A stretch of DNA of 64,000 nt from Umezawaea endophytica (GTDB taxonomy: Bacteria; Actinomycetota; Actinomycetes; Mycobacteriales; Pseudonocardiaceae). Below are positions 45,047-54,482 of this stretch, piece by piece (the first letter of the stretch is position 1; each line of letters begins with the position of its first letter). The translations under genes and the position numbers were made by a program. The DNA lies in assembly GCF_025061645.1 (NCBI RefSeq), contig NZ_JANYMP010000003.1, positions 248,001-312,000 of the forward strand, in the 5' to 3' direction. Under the pieces are notes generated by a model. The model searched no databases and was not told where the DNA came from. It was given only the letters and a program-made list of their open reading frames with translations.

Positions 45047-45940
45047 CTATCCGGTGTAGCGGGCGTCCGTGCCGTACAGCTCCCTGGTGAACGAGGAGAT
45101 GTAGCTGGCAACGTTGGAAGCGCCGAGGTTGTAGGTCAGGTAGACGCCGTAGCCCTCGCTCACCGTTCGCCTCGCGAGGCTCGCGGCGGTGCTGGTGGGC
45201 GTCGAGCTGATCTGGACGGCCGCGGGCGAGAGCCTGGACTTGGGGAGGGCGATGGCGGGCACGCCCCACGTGCCGTAGTAGGGGTTCCAGGCGTAGTCGA
45301 ACTTCGACGTGATGTCGACGCCCCCGTACGACAGGCGGGACGCCGCCGGGCCGATGTTGTACAGCGTGATGAGCTTGTTCGGCATCGCCGCGCGCAGCGC
45401 CGTGACCAGGTAGACGAACGAGCTGGCGTTCGGCTGGCCGGTGCCGTTCTTGCCGTACTCCGAGTACTCGTCGTCGAAGTCGATGCCGTCCAGGCCGTAC
45501 CTGGTCACGGTGTCCGCCAGTTGCCTCGCGAACGCCTCGGCCGACTGCTTCGTCGGGAAGTTGGCGAACCCGGCGCCCTCGTGGTTGCCCAGGATCGACA
45601 GCGTGACCTTGATCCCCTTGGCCTGCAACGGGCGGACCTCGGTGGCCACGTTGTCCAGCACGCGCTGCACGTTCGGGTTGAAGTACAGGTAGGCCGACTT
45701 CGTCGTGACGTTGTAGTTGATGTTGGCGGCGAAGATGACGCCGATGTCGAAAACGTTCCCGCTGCCGTTGGCCAGCGCGTACTTGCCCACGTTCAGCATG
45801 CTGTTGTTGTTCACCTCGACGTACGCCACGGAGACCGGCCCGGTCTTCGCGAGCGCGCTCGCCGCCGTCGCCGTGGTCCCGCTGGTCATCAGCACGGCCG
45901 CCGCTACGAGCGCTCCTATTCGACGAACTCCGAACACCAT
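45047..45940 (-). CDS. Secreted endo-beta-N-acetylglucosaminidase, Endo H-like (GH18)
   Basis: Exported glycosidase of 297 residues. A signal peptide covers about residues 1-31. The GH18 signature is DGIDFDDEYSEYGKNG with the catalytic Glu158, and LYNIGPAASRLSYGGVD, then FDYAWNPYYGTWGVPAIALP closely follow Endo H, which cuts the chitobiose core of high-mannose N-glycans. The catalytic acid and the assisting Asp are present. GGGAG lies seven bases before the ATG. Probably releases mannose glycans from fungal or plant glycoproteins for nutrition. Confidence 0.9.
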   Translation of the reverse strand: MVFGVRRIGALVAAAVLMTSGTTATAASALAKTGPVSVAYVEVNNNSMLNVGKYALANGSGNVFDIGVIFAANINYNVTTKSAYLYFNPNVQRVLDNVATEVRPLQAKGIKVTLSILGNHEGAGFANFPTKQSAEAFARQLADTVTRYGLDGIDFDDEYSEYGKNGTGQPNASSFVYLVTALRAAMPNKLITLYNIGPAASRLSYGGVDITSKFDYAWNPYYGTWGVPAIALPKSRLSPAAVQISSTPTSTAASLARRTVSEGYGVYLTYNLGASNVASYISSFTRELYGTDARYTG

Positions 45941-46092
45941 CGATCAACTCCCGTCGACTGGGGTTGGCAGGGTCATCACGATCAGCGAACCAGCAGCGAA
46001 GTCCGACCGTCCACGTGTCCCGACACGTCTGTCCGGTGAGTTGTCCGTTCACCCCGGAGCGCCGTCGACCGGGGTGTGGCAGTCTGCGCGGT

Positions 46093-47238
46093 GTGCGCGT
46101 GGCCGTAGTCGCAGGTGCCGATCCCGGCCATGTCTTCCCGGCCATCGCGTTGTGCCTGAGGTTCGTCAAGGCGGGCGACGACCCGACCCTGTTCATCTCC
46201 GACCGCTGGGTCGACGCCGCCGCGGGCGCGGGAATCACGACGATCAGCCTGGCGGGCATGGCGCCCGGCCGGGAGCTGGACCTCGGTCGCGCGCTGTACG
46301 GACGGGCCGCCGTGCTGGCGCGGTCGCTCGCGCCGGAACTGGCGGCGTTGGCGCCGGACCTGGTGGTGTGCGACGTCCTCGCGCAGGGCGGTGTCATGGC
46401 CGCGGAACTGCTCGGGGTGCCGTGGGCGAAGCTGTCACCGCACCCGCTGTACGAGCCGTCGAGGGGCCTGCCGCCGCTCGGCAGCGGGCTCGCCGTCGGG
46501 GTCGGCGCGTCGGGCAGGCTGCGCGACGTAACGCTGCGGGCGGCCACCGCCAGGTCGATCCGCCAGGGGGACCGGCAGCGGGCCCGTGCGCGCCGGAGCA
46601 TCGGGCTGAAGGCGCGTGACCGCGGGCCCGTGGCTCGGTTGATCGCGACGCTGCCCGCGCTGGAGGTGCCGCGCCCGGACTGGCCGGACAACGCGCGCGT
46701 GGTCGGACCGCTGCTGTGGGAACCGACCCGGCGGAGGCTGACCCCGCCGCCGGGTGACGCCCCGCTGGTGGTGGTCGCCCCGTCGACGGCGTCGTCGGGC
46801 GCGGTCGGCATGGCCGAGCTGGCGCTCACCGCGTTGCGCGGCACGGGAACGCGGGCGGTGGTGTCGACGTTCGGCGACGAGCCGGACGGTCTGCCGCCGT
46901 GGGCGCGGGCCGGTCTGGGCAGGCAGGACGAGATGCTCCGCGAGGCGTCGGTCGCGGTGTGCGGCGGCGGGCACGGCCTGCTCGTCAAGGCGTTGCTGGC
47001 CGGGGTGCCGGTCGTGGTGGTGCCCGGCGGCGGCGACCAGTGGGAGCTGGCGAACCGGGTGGCCCGCCAGGGCAGCGGGGTGGTCGTGCGCCCGTCCACG
47101 GCGGACGCCCTGCGCGCGGCGGTGGTGCGGGTGCTGGGCGATCCGCGTTTCGCGGCCGCCGCGACGACGGCCGCGGCGACCGCATCCGACGTCCACGACC
47201 CGGTCCAGGTGTGCCGCGCCGCGCTCGCCGGTCGCTGA
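46093..47238 (+). CDS. UGT/MGT-type glycosyltransferase (GT1)
   Basis: Glycosyltransferase of 381 residues with the GT-B fold. The N-terminal half starts RVAVVAGADPGHVFPAIALC; the C-terminal nucleotide-sugar half has VCGGGHGLLVKALLAGVPVV and PGGGDQWELANRVARQGSGV, typical of MGT/UGT enzymes that transfer sugars to small molecules, including macrolides. The GTG start has no ribosome site nearby and could be leaderless. The acceptor is unknown; a drug-inactivating role would fit the exporter and GNAT genes that follow. Confidence 0.82.
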   Translation: MRVAVVAGADPGHVFPAIALCLRFVKAGDDPTLFISDRWVDAAAGAGITTISLAGMAPGRELDLGRALYGRAAVLARSLAPELAALAPDLVVCDVLAQGGVMAAELLGVPWAKLSPHPLYEPSRGLPPLGSGLAVGVGASGRLRDVTLRAATARSIRQGDRQRARARRSIGLKARDRGPVARLIATLPALEVPRPDWPDNARVVGPLLWEPTRRRLTPPPGDAPLVVVAPSTASSGAVGMAELALTALRGTGTRAVVSTFGDEPDGLPPWARAGLGRQDEMLREASVAVCGGGHGLLVKALLAGVPVVVVPGGGDQWELANRVARQGSGVVVRPSTADALRAAVVRVLGDPRFAAAATTAAATASDVHDPVQVCRAALAGR

Positions 47239-47359
47239 ACGCCCCACAGGAACCGTTACGCACAGCGATTACCGATGCGGACCGTCGGCGCGCGCGTCAT
47301 GTCTCGACGGCCGAACCTGACCGCTTCAGCAACCCCGCACGACCAGCACGTCTCACTGG

Positions 47360-47379
47360 TGGTAGTTTTTTTGCTACCA
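47360..47379. promoter_or_regulatory. AT-rich inverted repeat, possible operator
   Basis: TGGTAG - eight bases including seven T - CTACCA, in the gap before the hydrolase gene. It stands out in composition from its surroundings and is spaced like a MarR or TetR site. Confidence 0.5.
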
Positions 47380-47488
47380 TGCGCACACGGGACAACGCGG
47401 GCACCACTTCCTGCCCATCACCGAGCCTGCCGCCCACCAGCGGACCGACGTCACCGACAGTGACCTCACGCGGGGCAGGCGGGGAGGC

Positions 47489-48322
47489 GTGACCACCGGC
47501 ATCGCCGCGCGCGAGCAGGTCCACCGCCTGACCGTCGCGGGCTACGACTTCGCGTGCCGCGTGCGCACCGCCTCACGGCCTTCGCCGAGCACGCCGATCG
47601 TCCTGCTCGGCGGCGCCCTGATGGACATGCACGACTGGGGCCAGGTCGAGGCGCGCCTCCCCGCCGACGCCACGGTCCTCACCTTCGACCTGCCGGGCTT
47701 CGGCAGCGCGTCGCGGCTCGACGACGTCACCGCCACCGGCTACGAGATCCAGGCCGAGGCCGTGCTCGTGGCACTGGACCACCTGGGCATCGGCCGGGTC
47801 GATCTGCTGGGCTACTGCTACGGCGCCGGACTGGCCTGCCTGCTGGCGGACCGCCACGCCGACCGGGTCGCGCGGGTAGCACTGTCCAACGTGTGCGAGG
47901 AACTCCCGCCGGAAACGCTGGAACTGCTGACCCTGGCGGTGGACTTGGTGGAACAGGGCCGCATCGCCCACCTGTGCGAGGTGATCTGCGAGCGCACCCT
48001 GGGCCCGCGCGACCGGCGGGCCCTCGCCGAGGCGATCACCCCCGGAGTCCAGGACGCGCTCCGGCTGCCGCACACCGCCGCGACGCTGCGCCGAGGCCTC
48101 AACGCGCACTCCGCCGTGATGCGGAACGCCCGCCGGATCACCGCCCCGCTGCTGGTGGTCTGCGGGCAGCACGACGTGTTCACGCCCGCGCGAGCCGGGC
48201 TGGACCTCGCCGCGGGCCACGGGACGGCGCGGGCCGTGGTGCTCGACACCGGTCACACGCCGCTGCTCGAAGACCCCGAGGCCTTCGTCGCCCACGTCAT
48301 GGGTCATTTCACCTCGCCCTGA
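47489..48322 (+). CDS. Alpha/beta-hydrolase with a cysteine nucleophile
   Basis: Hydrolase of 277 residues. The core fits the alpha/beta fold (PIVLLGGALMDMHDWGQVEA, TFDLPGFGSASRLD, ITAPLLVVCGQHDVFTPARA with the acid, DTGHTPLLEDPEAF with the His), but the nucleophile elbow is LLGYCYGAGLACLL, giving G-Y-C-Y-G instead of G-x-S-x-G. Cys nucleophiles occur in dienelactone hydrolase-like enzymes and in some acyl transferases. Starts with GTG behind GGGGAG. It heads a small unit with the GNAT gene. Confidence 0.78.
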   Translation: MTTGIAAREQVHRLTVAGYDFACRVRTASRPSPSTPIVLLGGALMDMHDWGQVEARLPADATVLTFDLPGFGSASRLDDVTATGYEIQAEAVLVALDHLGIGRVDLLGYCYGAGLACLLADRHADRVARVALSNVCEELPPETLELLTLAVDLVEQGRIAHLCEVICERTLGPRDRRALAEAITPGVQDALRLPHTAATLRRGLNAHSAVMRNARRITAPLLVVCGQHDVFTPARAGLDLAAGHGTARAVVLDTGHTPLLEDPEAFVAHVMGHFTSP

Positions 48323-48384
48323 CACGAAGCAGTCGCCCGCGGGTCCGGGAACCGCCCTCACCCGATGACAGGAAGTCGATGCAC

Positions 48385-49092
48385 ATGGCAACACCAGTCG
48401 GTTCCCCGCACGCCACGGCCACCGATCACGTGGACCTCGTCGCGCGGCCGAGCCGTGACCGCGCGGAGGTCGTCGACATCCTCACCGCCGCGTTCGCCGA
48501 CGACCCGGTCTACACCTGGGCGATCCCCCGCACCCTGACCGACCGCGAGCGCTTCCTGCGCGCCTACCTGCGTGCCGAGGTGGACCTGGCGCTGGACCAC
48601 GGTGGCACCGCCGCGGTGTCCGCGGACCGCACCGGTGCCACCGTGTGGTACTCCCCCGACACCGCGCCGGGACCTGAGGCGTGCCAACGGTTCCGCGACC
48701 GGGTCACCGCGACCACCGGCCCGGCCAACGAGCGCTGCCTGCACCTGGCCCGGATCCAGCCCGCCGACCCCGCCACGCTGCCGCGCCACGTCTACAGCGC
48801 TTTCACCGGCGTCCTCCCCCAGGCACAGGGCAAGGGGACCAGCATCGGCCTGGCGCTGGCCGTGATCACCTCCTGCCTCGACCACGGCGCGGGCATGTTC
48901 GCGGTCGCCACCTCCGCCCGCAACGCGGCGCTGTGGAACCGGTACGGCGCCTACCAGTGCGCCGACACCATCCCGCTCCCCGACGACCGGACCGGCCTCA
49001 TCCCGATCCTCATCGACCCGGACAGGATCGAGGACACCCTCACCCAACTGCACGACTTCGCCGCGCAACGGGATCGGCGCGCACGGACGTGA
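48385..49092 (+). CDS. GNAT family N-acetyltransferase
   Basis: Protein of 235 residues. The acetyl-CoA binding segment is GVLPQAQGKGTSIGLALAVI (Q/R-x-x-G-x-G/A-like), followed by ATSARNAALWNRYGAYQCAD, typical of GNAT motif B. The N-terminal part (VDILTAAFADDPVYTWAIPR) resembles GNATs that modify amines or antibiotics. AGGAAG precedes two ATGs; the second (48385) has better spacing. The substrate is unknown. Confidence 0.82.
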   Translation: MATPVGSPHATATDHVDLVARPSRDRAEVVDILTAAFADDPVYTWAIPRTLTDRERFLRAYLRAEVDLALDHGGTAAVSADRTGATVWYSPDTAPGPEACQRFRDRVTATTGPANERCLHLARIQPADPATLPRHVYSAFTGVLPQAQGKGTSIGLALAVITSCLDHGAGMFAVATSARNAALWNRYGAYQCADTIPLPDDRTGLIPILIDPDRIEDTLTQLHDFAAQRDRRART

Positions 49093-49096
49093 CCCG

Positions 49097-50287
49097 TCAC
49101 CGTCCCGGTGCCCGGTGCGGAGAAGCGTGCACCCACCAGGCGAGCGGGAGCGCGACCAGCACCACCGCCTGGATCGCGAGCAACGACGCGACGATGCCCC
49201 AGCGGTCCGCCACCAGACCGGCGCCCAGTGCGATGAGCGCGTAGAGCACGCTGCCGAGCAGCGACGCGAGCGATCCCATCGTCGCGCGTTCCCGGTCGGT
49301 GAACTCGCGCTGCAACAACGTCTGCTGGGCGATCGTCGACACGCCGTAGGCCGGTGACCCGAGCAGCACGGGCGAGAACACCGTGGGTTTGACCAGTGCC
49401 ACGAAGTTCACCACGTTGTCGAACAGCTCACCGAACAGCAGGGTCCGGGCCGCTCCCACCCGGCCGATCACCCGACCGCTGACGCGGAAGCCGACGAAGG
49501 CCACGCCGTGGCCGAAGGTGCGCCACAGTCCCAGCGCCCAGAGCGACCACAGCCCCGCCACGAAAACGGGCGACAACTGGGCCGCGCTCTCGCCGCCGTG
49601 GCGAAGCGCCGACACCAGGGTCATCCGGCGCAGCACCGGATTGCGGCGGATGCCGCGCAGCGCCGATCCGAGGTGCACCAGCACGGTCGACTCCAGCGGG
49701 CCGTGCACCCGCGGTTCCCGCACCCGCAACGCGACGAGCACGCACAACACCTGCGGCACGACCGACAGCACGACCACCGCACGCAGCGACCACGCGCCGG
49801 CGACCACGCCACCCAGGGGCGCCGCCAGTGCGAGCGCGATCTGGAACATCGAGTTCACCCGGCCCGAGTGCCGGGGGAACTCCTCCTCCCGACCGGCTTC
49901 GAGCAGCGTGTCGTAGAGCAGGGACTCGTTGTTGCCGCTCCACAGCGAGGTGGCCAACCCCTCCAGCACGACAGCCGCCAGGAGCAGGCCGTAACCCGGA
50001 GCGCAGGCGTACCCGAGGTGAGCGGCCACCATGACGACGGCACCGGCGATCATCGTGCCGCGTCGGCCGAGGCGGTCGGAGACCACCCCGGTCGGGACTT
50101 CGAATGCCGCCGAGGACAGCATCTTCGCCGCCAGGAGGCTGGTCGCGGCGGTGAAGGAACCGGTGACCTGCGCGAAGTAGATGACCATGATCGGCCCGTA
50201 CAGGCGGAAGTCGCCGAAGAAGTTGAACCAGCTCAGCAGGCGGACGTTCCGGTCGACGGCGCGACCGGTGGAATGACGAGCGGACAC
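49097..50287 (-). CDS. Major facilitator superfamily transporter
   Basis: Membrane protein of 396 residues with about 12 hydrophobic segments. GVVSDRLGRRGTMIAGAVVM is the MFS loop 2-3 signature, and the second half has a matching FTDRERATMGSLASLLGSVL region. It resembles single-component drug exporters. Convergent with the GNAT gene. A short open frame with a strong ribosome site precedes it (50425-50466). Confidence 0.85.
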   Translation of the reverse strand: MSARHSTGRAVDRNVRLLSWFNFFGDFRLYGPIMVIYFAQVTGSFTAATSLLAAKMLSSAAFEVPTGVVSDRLGRRGTMIAGAVVMVAAHLGYACAPGYGLLLAAVVLEGLATSLWSGNNESLLYDTLLEAGREEEFPRHSGRVNSMFQIALALAAPLGGVVAGAWSLRAVVVLSVVPQVLCVLVALRVREPRVHGPLESTVLVHLGSALRGIRRNPVLRRMTLVSALRHGGESAAQLSPVFVAGLWSLWALGLWRTFGHGVAFVGFRVSGRVIGRVGAARTLLFGELFDNVVNFVALVKPTVFSPVLLGSPAYGVSTIAQQTLLQREFTDRERATMGSLASLLGSVLYALIALGAGLVADRWGIVASLLAIQAVVLVALPLAWWVHASPHRAPGR

Positions 50288-50424
50288 AGCAGAACTCCCG
50301 GAGGGCGAACGAAGACGCCGAAGAGCGCCAAGGGCCGGTGATGACGTGTCACCTCGCCCCCGGCGACCGGGATGTGCGCTGACTTCACTGCTGCGCGCGC
50401 GGCACTACCGGCCCGCGACCGCGG

Positions 50425-50466
50425 TCACCTGGGGCGAGCGGAAGCCCCGGTCATCGTGGTGGCCAT
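50425..50466 (-). CDS. Possible 13-residue leader peptide upstream of the transporter
   Basis: ATG at 50466 with GAGGAG five bases upstream, encoding MATTMTGASARPR and a TGA. It ends 137 bases before the transporter start; the gap contains several GC-rich inverted repeats. The strong ribosome site and position suggest translation-dependent control of the exporter. Low confidence, no homologue known to me. Confidence 0.4.
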   Translation of the reverse strand: MATTMTGASARPR

Positions 50467-50564
50467 CAGTTCTCCTCGATTCCCCAGCCGGACGGAATTC
50501 CGCGACTCTAGCGACCGGACGACCTCCGTGTCCGCTGGATTCACGGGCACGACGGACAGCCGCC

Positions 50565-52610
50565 TCACCCCGTGCCGGGTGCCGTGGACCTGTGGCGCAG
50601 CAGGTGTTCGACGAGTCGGTCCCTGGCCAGGGCGAGGTGGCGCCGGTACGTGCCGTAGGGCACTCCCAGCCGTCGGGCGGTCGCCTTGTGGGTGCGGGAA
50701 GCCGAGAGGTACGTCGCGGTCAGCACCTCGTGCGCCTTCACGCCCGCCGGATCGACCCGCATCGCGTCCAGGGCGGCCGTGAAGGTGGCGCGCAGGTCGG
50801 TCACGGGGTCGGTCGACTTCCGCGGCACGAGGCGTGAGCGCAGCAGGACGTTGGTCGCGAACTCGCGCGGAGTGCGCCACGTGCGCAGCGCCTCGACCAC
50901 GCCCTCCTCGAACGCGACGCGCGACAAGCCGTCGGCGCGGTCGTCGGCCGGGCTGGACGGGGTTCCCGGCCATCCCGCAACGGGTTCGGCCAGTGCGCGG
51001 GCCCGGTGTTCCACCCACTCCTCCACCGGTTGCCGCCGCCAGTCCCTGCCGAAGACGTGCTGCTCCCGGCCGCCCACGTCCACCGTCACGACCTCGATCA
51101 GCCCGGCTTCGGCGAGGTACCGCCGCCACCGCTCGGCGTCCTCGAAGACGGTGAACGTGACCGCGCGCCCGCGGGTCCTCATCTCGGCCGCGATGGTGCG
51201 CCTGCTGATGAGGTCCATGAGGGGTGAGGGCCGCTGGTGCCTGCCGGGCTGCACGGCGAAGCGGCGGATGCCCAGGTGCTCGCCGCGCCCCAGCGGGGCG
51301 ACCGCCTGCACGAAGTCCCACAGCGCCGCGATCAGCGGGTCCTCGGCCCGGTCCTCGGGCAGTGGCGCCTCCAGCCGCAGGATGGCCATGAACGCGACGG
51401 GCGTCGAGCGGCCCGAGTACCGGTAGACGCGGAAACCCTGCGGCTGGCGGCGAACCCAGTGCGCGACGGCCTGCGCGGACCCCTGCCCCTCCGCTTCCTC
51501 CGCCATGCGCAGGACGTCGGGCACGTCGTCCGGGCGCAAGGGGGTGTCCTCGACGTGGGGGTGCGCCCGCCAGTCGTACAGGTCGTCCACAGCGCTTTGG
51601 TCGCGGAACAGGAACATCCACTCCGCGACCCGCAGCAGCGCGTCGTCCTCCGAGGCGCCGCGAACGGCGTGCAGGCACGCGATCGAGATCCCCACGCGCA
51701 CGTCCTCGTACCGCTCGGGGTCCCGCCAGCGCAGGTCGGCCGCGAGCGTGGTCCGCACCGCGTCGTGCGGGTGCAATCCTTCCGGGGTGGCCTCGATGTA
51801 CGGGAGCTGGCGCAGCCAGGGGAACACCGTCGCGGTGTCCTCGTCACCGAGCACCGCGCGCAGCAACGACTCCCGCGTGACGTAGGCCTGCGCGACGACT
51901 TCGAGGGCACGTCGGTGAGCCGTGCTCGGCAGTTCACCCACCAGCCGTTCGACCAGGGTGGTCAGCACGTTGCCCGTCGGAGTCCACAGCGGACTCGCGC
52001 CCAACGTCTCGGCGGGCACGGAGGCGGCGAGCGAGAGCACGAGCGGGCTGCCCCCGGCGAAGGCGACGATGGCGCCACGCCGCTCGGCCGCGACACCGCG
52101 AGCAGCGAGCAGGGCGTCGGACTGCGTGACGTCGAGCGGTCGCACGGCGAGGTCGGCGAAGAGCCCCGCCCAGCCGGGGTCCACCGACCAGTCGGCTTCG
52201 GGGGCGGCCCTGCTCGCGAGGACGACGAGCGCCCCTTCGGCGAGCCGGAGCAGGAAGGTGTCGCGCAGCCACGGTTCGAGCGGCTGGCAGTGCTCGAAGG
52301 AGTCGATGAGGAGCACCGCGCCGGGCGCGGCGCACGCGGGCGCGGCGGTTTCCTCGATGCGGCGCGGATCCGCGTCGAGGAAGCGCGCGTCGATGTGCAC
52401 GACGAGACGGCCTGCGGCCTCCGCCTGGCGGGCGGCGTAGCGCAGCAGCGAGGACTTGCCGATGCCGCCGGGACCGTGGAGGTACGCGACGAGCGGGGCG
52501 TTCGCCTCCCCCGTGAGCATCCGGTCGAGCACCGCCCGCTCCGACTCCCTGCCCACCAGCGCACCGGCCCGCGCCGCGGCCAGTCTGCTCGCCAGTCCCG
52601 TCGCACCCAC
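50565..52610 (-). CDS. Large ATP-binding regulator, STAND/AAA-like
   Basis: Protein of about 681 residues. Walker A is YLHGPGGIGKSSLLRYAARQ at about residues 45-65, and Walker B is VLLIDSFEH. The sensor-like FAGGSPLVLSLAASVPAETL and a winged-helix-like segment follow. The last 40 residues contain THKATARRLGVPYGTYRRHL, like a sigma region 4-type helix-turn-helix. This fits signal-transducing ATPases that work as regulators in actinomycetes. The GTG at 52610 is chosen for AGGAG six bases upstream. Its target is unknown; the exporter gene downstream is on the same strand but 278 bases away. Confidence 0.7.
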   Translation of the reverse strand: MGATGLASRLAAARAGALVGRESERAVLDRMLTGEANAPLVAYLHGPGGIGKSSLLRYAARQAEAAGRLVVHIDARFLDADPRRIEETAAPACAAPGAVLLIDSFEHCQPLEPWLRDTFLLRLAEGALVVLASRAAPEADWSVDPGWAGLFADLAVRPLDVTQSDALLAARGVAAERRGAIVAFAGGSPLVLSLAASVPAETLGASPLWTPTGNVLTTLVERLVGELPSTAHRRALEVVAQAYVTRESLLRAVLGDEDTATVFPWLRQLPYIEATPEGLHPHDAVRTTLAADLRWRDPERYEDVRVGISIACLHAVRGASEDDALLRVAEWMFLFRDQSAVDDLYDWRAHPHVEDTPLRPDDVPDVLRMAEEAEGQGSAQAVAHWVRRQPQGFRVYRYSGRSTPVAFMAILRLEAPLPEDRAEDPLIAALWDFVQAVAPLGRGEHLGIRRFAVQPGRHQRPSPLMDLISRRTIAAEMRTRGRAVTFTVFEDAERWRRYLAEAGLIEVVTVDVGGREQHVFGRDWRRQPVEEWVEHRARALAEPVAGWPGTPSSPADDRADGLSRVAFEEGVVEALRTWRTPREFATNVLLRSRLVPRKSTDPVTDLRATFTAALDAMRVDPAGVKAHEVLTATYLSASRTHKATARRLGVPYGTYRRHLALARDRLVEHLLRHRSTAPGTG

Positions 52611-52787
52611 TCCGCGCTCCTGTCGTCGGGTCCGTGTTCCGTGGAGTGGACGAACGTTAAGCCATCCGGATGATCCGGCGCGGGCAGGGCTGGGCACGGG
52701 TGAGCACCGCGGGACGTGGAGACCGGACAGCGGTGGGACGCAAGATCCGGGGGCACGAGGACGGCCCCGCCTCCGGTGACGGACACC

Positions 52788-52811
52788 ACTTACTTCGAAT
52801 TCTAAGCAAGT
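52788..52811. promoter_or_regulatory. MarR-type operator, copy A
   Basis: Twenty-four bases with the half-sites ACTTAC - 12 - GCAAGT; matches copy B at 54421-54444 in 16 of 24 positions, including both ends. A second palindrome, GCTTCGAACTCGAAGC, follows at 52831-52846. Confidence 0.7.
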
Positions 52812-52876
52812 GGTAGCTTAACCCTCAGATGCTTCGAACTCGAAGCAAGCCCCACTCGAACGAAGGCAGGCCCCCG

Positions 52877-53821
52877 ATGAAGGCAGTGCGTTTCCACGGT
52901 TTCGGCGACCCCGACGTCCTCCACTACGAAGACGTCGACATCCCCGCACCAGGCGCTGGACAGGTCCGCCTCCGCGTCGCCGCGACCTCGTTCAACCCCA
53001 TCGACGCCGGCGTCCGCGCAGGCAACATGCAAGGCCCCATGCCGGTGGCACTGCCCCACACGCCCGGCCGCGATGTCGCCGGCACGGTCGACGCGCTCGG
53101 CGAGGGCGTTGACGGCCTGACGGTCGGTGACCAGGTCATCGGGTTCCTGCCGATGACCGACGACGGAGCCGCAGCCGAGTACATCCTGGTACCAGCCGAC
53201 ATCCTGACCCCGGCACCGACCAGCATCCCGCTCCCGGACGCCGCCGCACTCCCAGTGGTCGGCCTGACCGCGTGGCAGGCGCTCTTCGACCACGGCGGCT
53301 TGGCTGCCGGGCAGCGCGTGCTGATCAACGGCGCGGGCGGAGCGGTCGGCGGCTACGCCATCCAACTGGCCAGGTGGGCCGGAGCGCACGTGACCGCGAC
53401 CGCCAGCCCGCGCACCGGCGAGCGCGCCAAGACCTACGGCGCCGACGAGATCGTCGACCACACCACCACCGCGCTGTCCACCGCCGTGACCGAACCGGTC
53501 GACGTCGTGCTCAACCTCGCCCCAGTCGCCCCCGAACAACTGGCCGCACTGACCACCCTCGTCCGCCCCGGCGGGGTCGTCGTCAACACCACGGTGTGGA
53601 TGCCCGCACCCACCGACGAAGACCGCGGCGTACGCGGCATCAACCTCTTCGTCCGCAGCGACGCCGAACAGCTCTCCCGACTCGTGAAGCTGGTCGACAG
53701 CGGCGACCTGCACGTCGACATCGCCCAGCGGGTACCCCTGGCCGACCTGCCCGCACTCCACGCACAAGCCGCCACAGGCCCGCTACCGGGCAAAGTCGTC
53801 GTCCTCGTGCCCGGCGCCTAA
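52877..53821 (+). CDS. NADP-dependent quinone oxidoreductase-like (MDR superfamily)
   Basis: Zinc-free medium-chain reductase of 314 residues. N-terminal GroES-like domain (MKAVRFHGFGDPDVLHYEDV, FNPIDAGVRAGNMQ, PGRDVAGTVDALGEGVDG), then the Rossmann part VLINGAGGAVGGYAIQLARW. Such enzymes reduce quinones or enones. The ATG at 52877 is used because an earlier ATG (52829) lies in the second operator-like palindrome. The operator at 52788 links it to the neighbouring MarR protein. Confidence 0.88.
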   Translation: MKAVRFHGFGDPDVLHYEDVDIPAPGAGQVRLRVAATSFNPIDAGVRAGNMQGPMPVALPHTPGRDVAGTVDALGEGVDGLTVGDQVIGFLPMTDDGAAAEYILVPADILTPAPTSIPLPDAAALPVVGLTAWQALFDHGGLAAGQRVLINGAGGAVGGYAIQLARWAGAHVTATASPRTGERAKTYGADEIVDHTTTALSTAVTEPVDVVLNLAPVAPEQLAALTTLVRPGGVVVNTTVWMPAPTDEDRGVRGINLFVRSDAEQLSRLVKLVDSGDLHVDIAQRVPLADLPALHAQAATGPLPGKVVVLVPGA

Positions 53822-53847
53822 CGTCCTGCTCAAGTCGATCCGAACGG

Positions 53848-54330
53848 TCACGCGCGATCGGGCTTGGCGACCGCGGCCGACAGGTTGACCTCGACCGCGG
53901 CGAGCGCGTCCATCAGCGGGTTCAGCGTGGTCGAGGGCAGGTCGCCGACGGTCGAGGCCTCCAGGTCGTGCCACATCCGTTCGATCGCCGCCCGCATGGC
54001 GTCGCCAGCGGACGTGGAGGACACCAGGGTGGCCCGGCCGTCGGCGGGATCGGGTGCCCGCTCGACCAGGCCCGCCTTCTCCAGGCGCTGCACCATCCTG
54101 GTGATGGTCGCCGAGTCGGAGTCGAGCACGGCGATCAGTTCGGTCTGGCGCACCGGGCCGGAGTCCCACAGGTGCATGAGGAGCAGTTCCTGACCGCGGT
54201 GCAGGCCCAGGTCGCGCAGCAGGTGACCGGCCAGCATCCGGTGCAGCCGGACCACCCGGAACAGCGCATGGCTCACGGGCCCGCGCAGCGCCGCGTTCGG
54301 GAGCTTCCTCGTACCTCGTTCTCGGGACAC
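53848..54330 (-). CDS. MarR family regulator
   Basis: Regulator of 160 residues: QTELIAVLDSDSATITRMVQ, RLEKAGLVERAPDPADGRAT and a wing LVSSTSAG form the winged helix. No clear redox cysteine is present, so it likely senses a ligand. It is divergent from the NmrA gene; operator copy B lies between them and copy A precedes the quinone reductase gene, so it probably represses itself and both enzymes. Confidence 0.88.
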   Translation of the reverse strand: MSRERGTRKLPNAALRGPVSHALFRVVRLHRMLAGHLLRDLGLHRGQELLLMHLWDSGPVRQTELIAVLDSDSATITRMVQRLEKAGLVERAPDPADGRATLVSSTSAGDAMRAAIERMWHDLEASTVGDLPSTTLNPLMDALAAVEVNLSAAVAKPDRA

Positions 54331-54420
54331 GGGTCAATGCTCCCCGTCCATCCCGGACGGCCGCACGAGGCGCCCCAGCACCGTGGTCCAGCTCACAATC
54401 CCCCTCGGAATTCTCCGCCA

Positions 54421-54444
54421 ACTTACCTGTTTAACTAGGCAAGT
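54421..54444. promoter_or_regulatory. MarR-type operator, copy B
   Basis: ACTTAC - 12 - GCAAGT, between the divergent marR and NmrA-like genes, 39 bases before the NmrA start. Confidence 0.7.
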
Positions 54445-54482
54445 CGCCGCACAGGCGCGTCGACACCGCAGAGGGAGTTCTC

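Noticed and set aside
47379-47492. 37-codon frame ending at the Cys-hydrolase start
   Set aside because: Begins inside the inverted repeat, has no ribosome site and a proline/serine-rich composition typical of chance frames.
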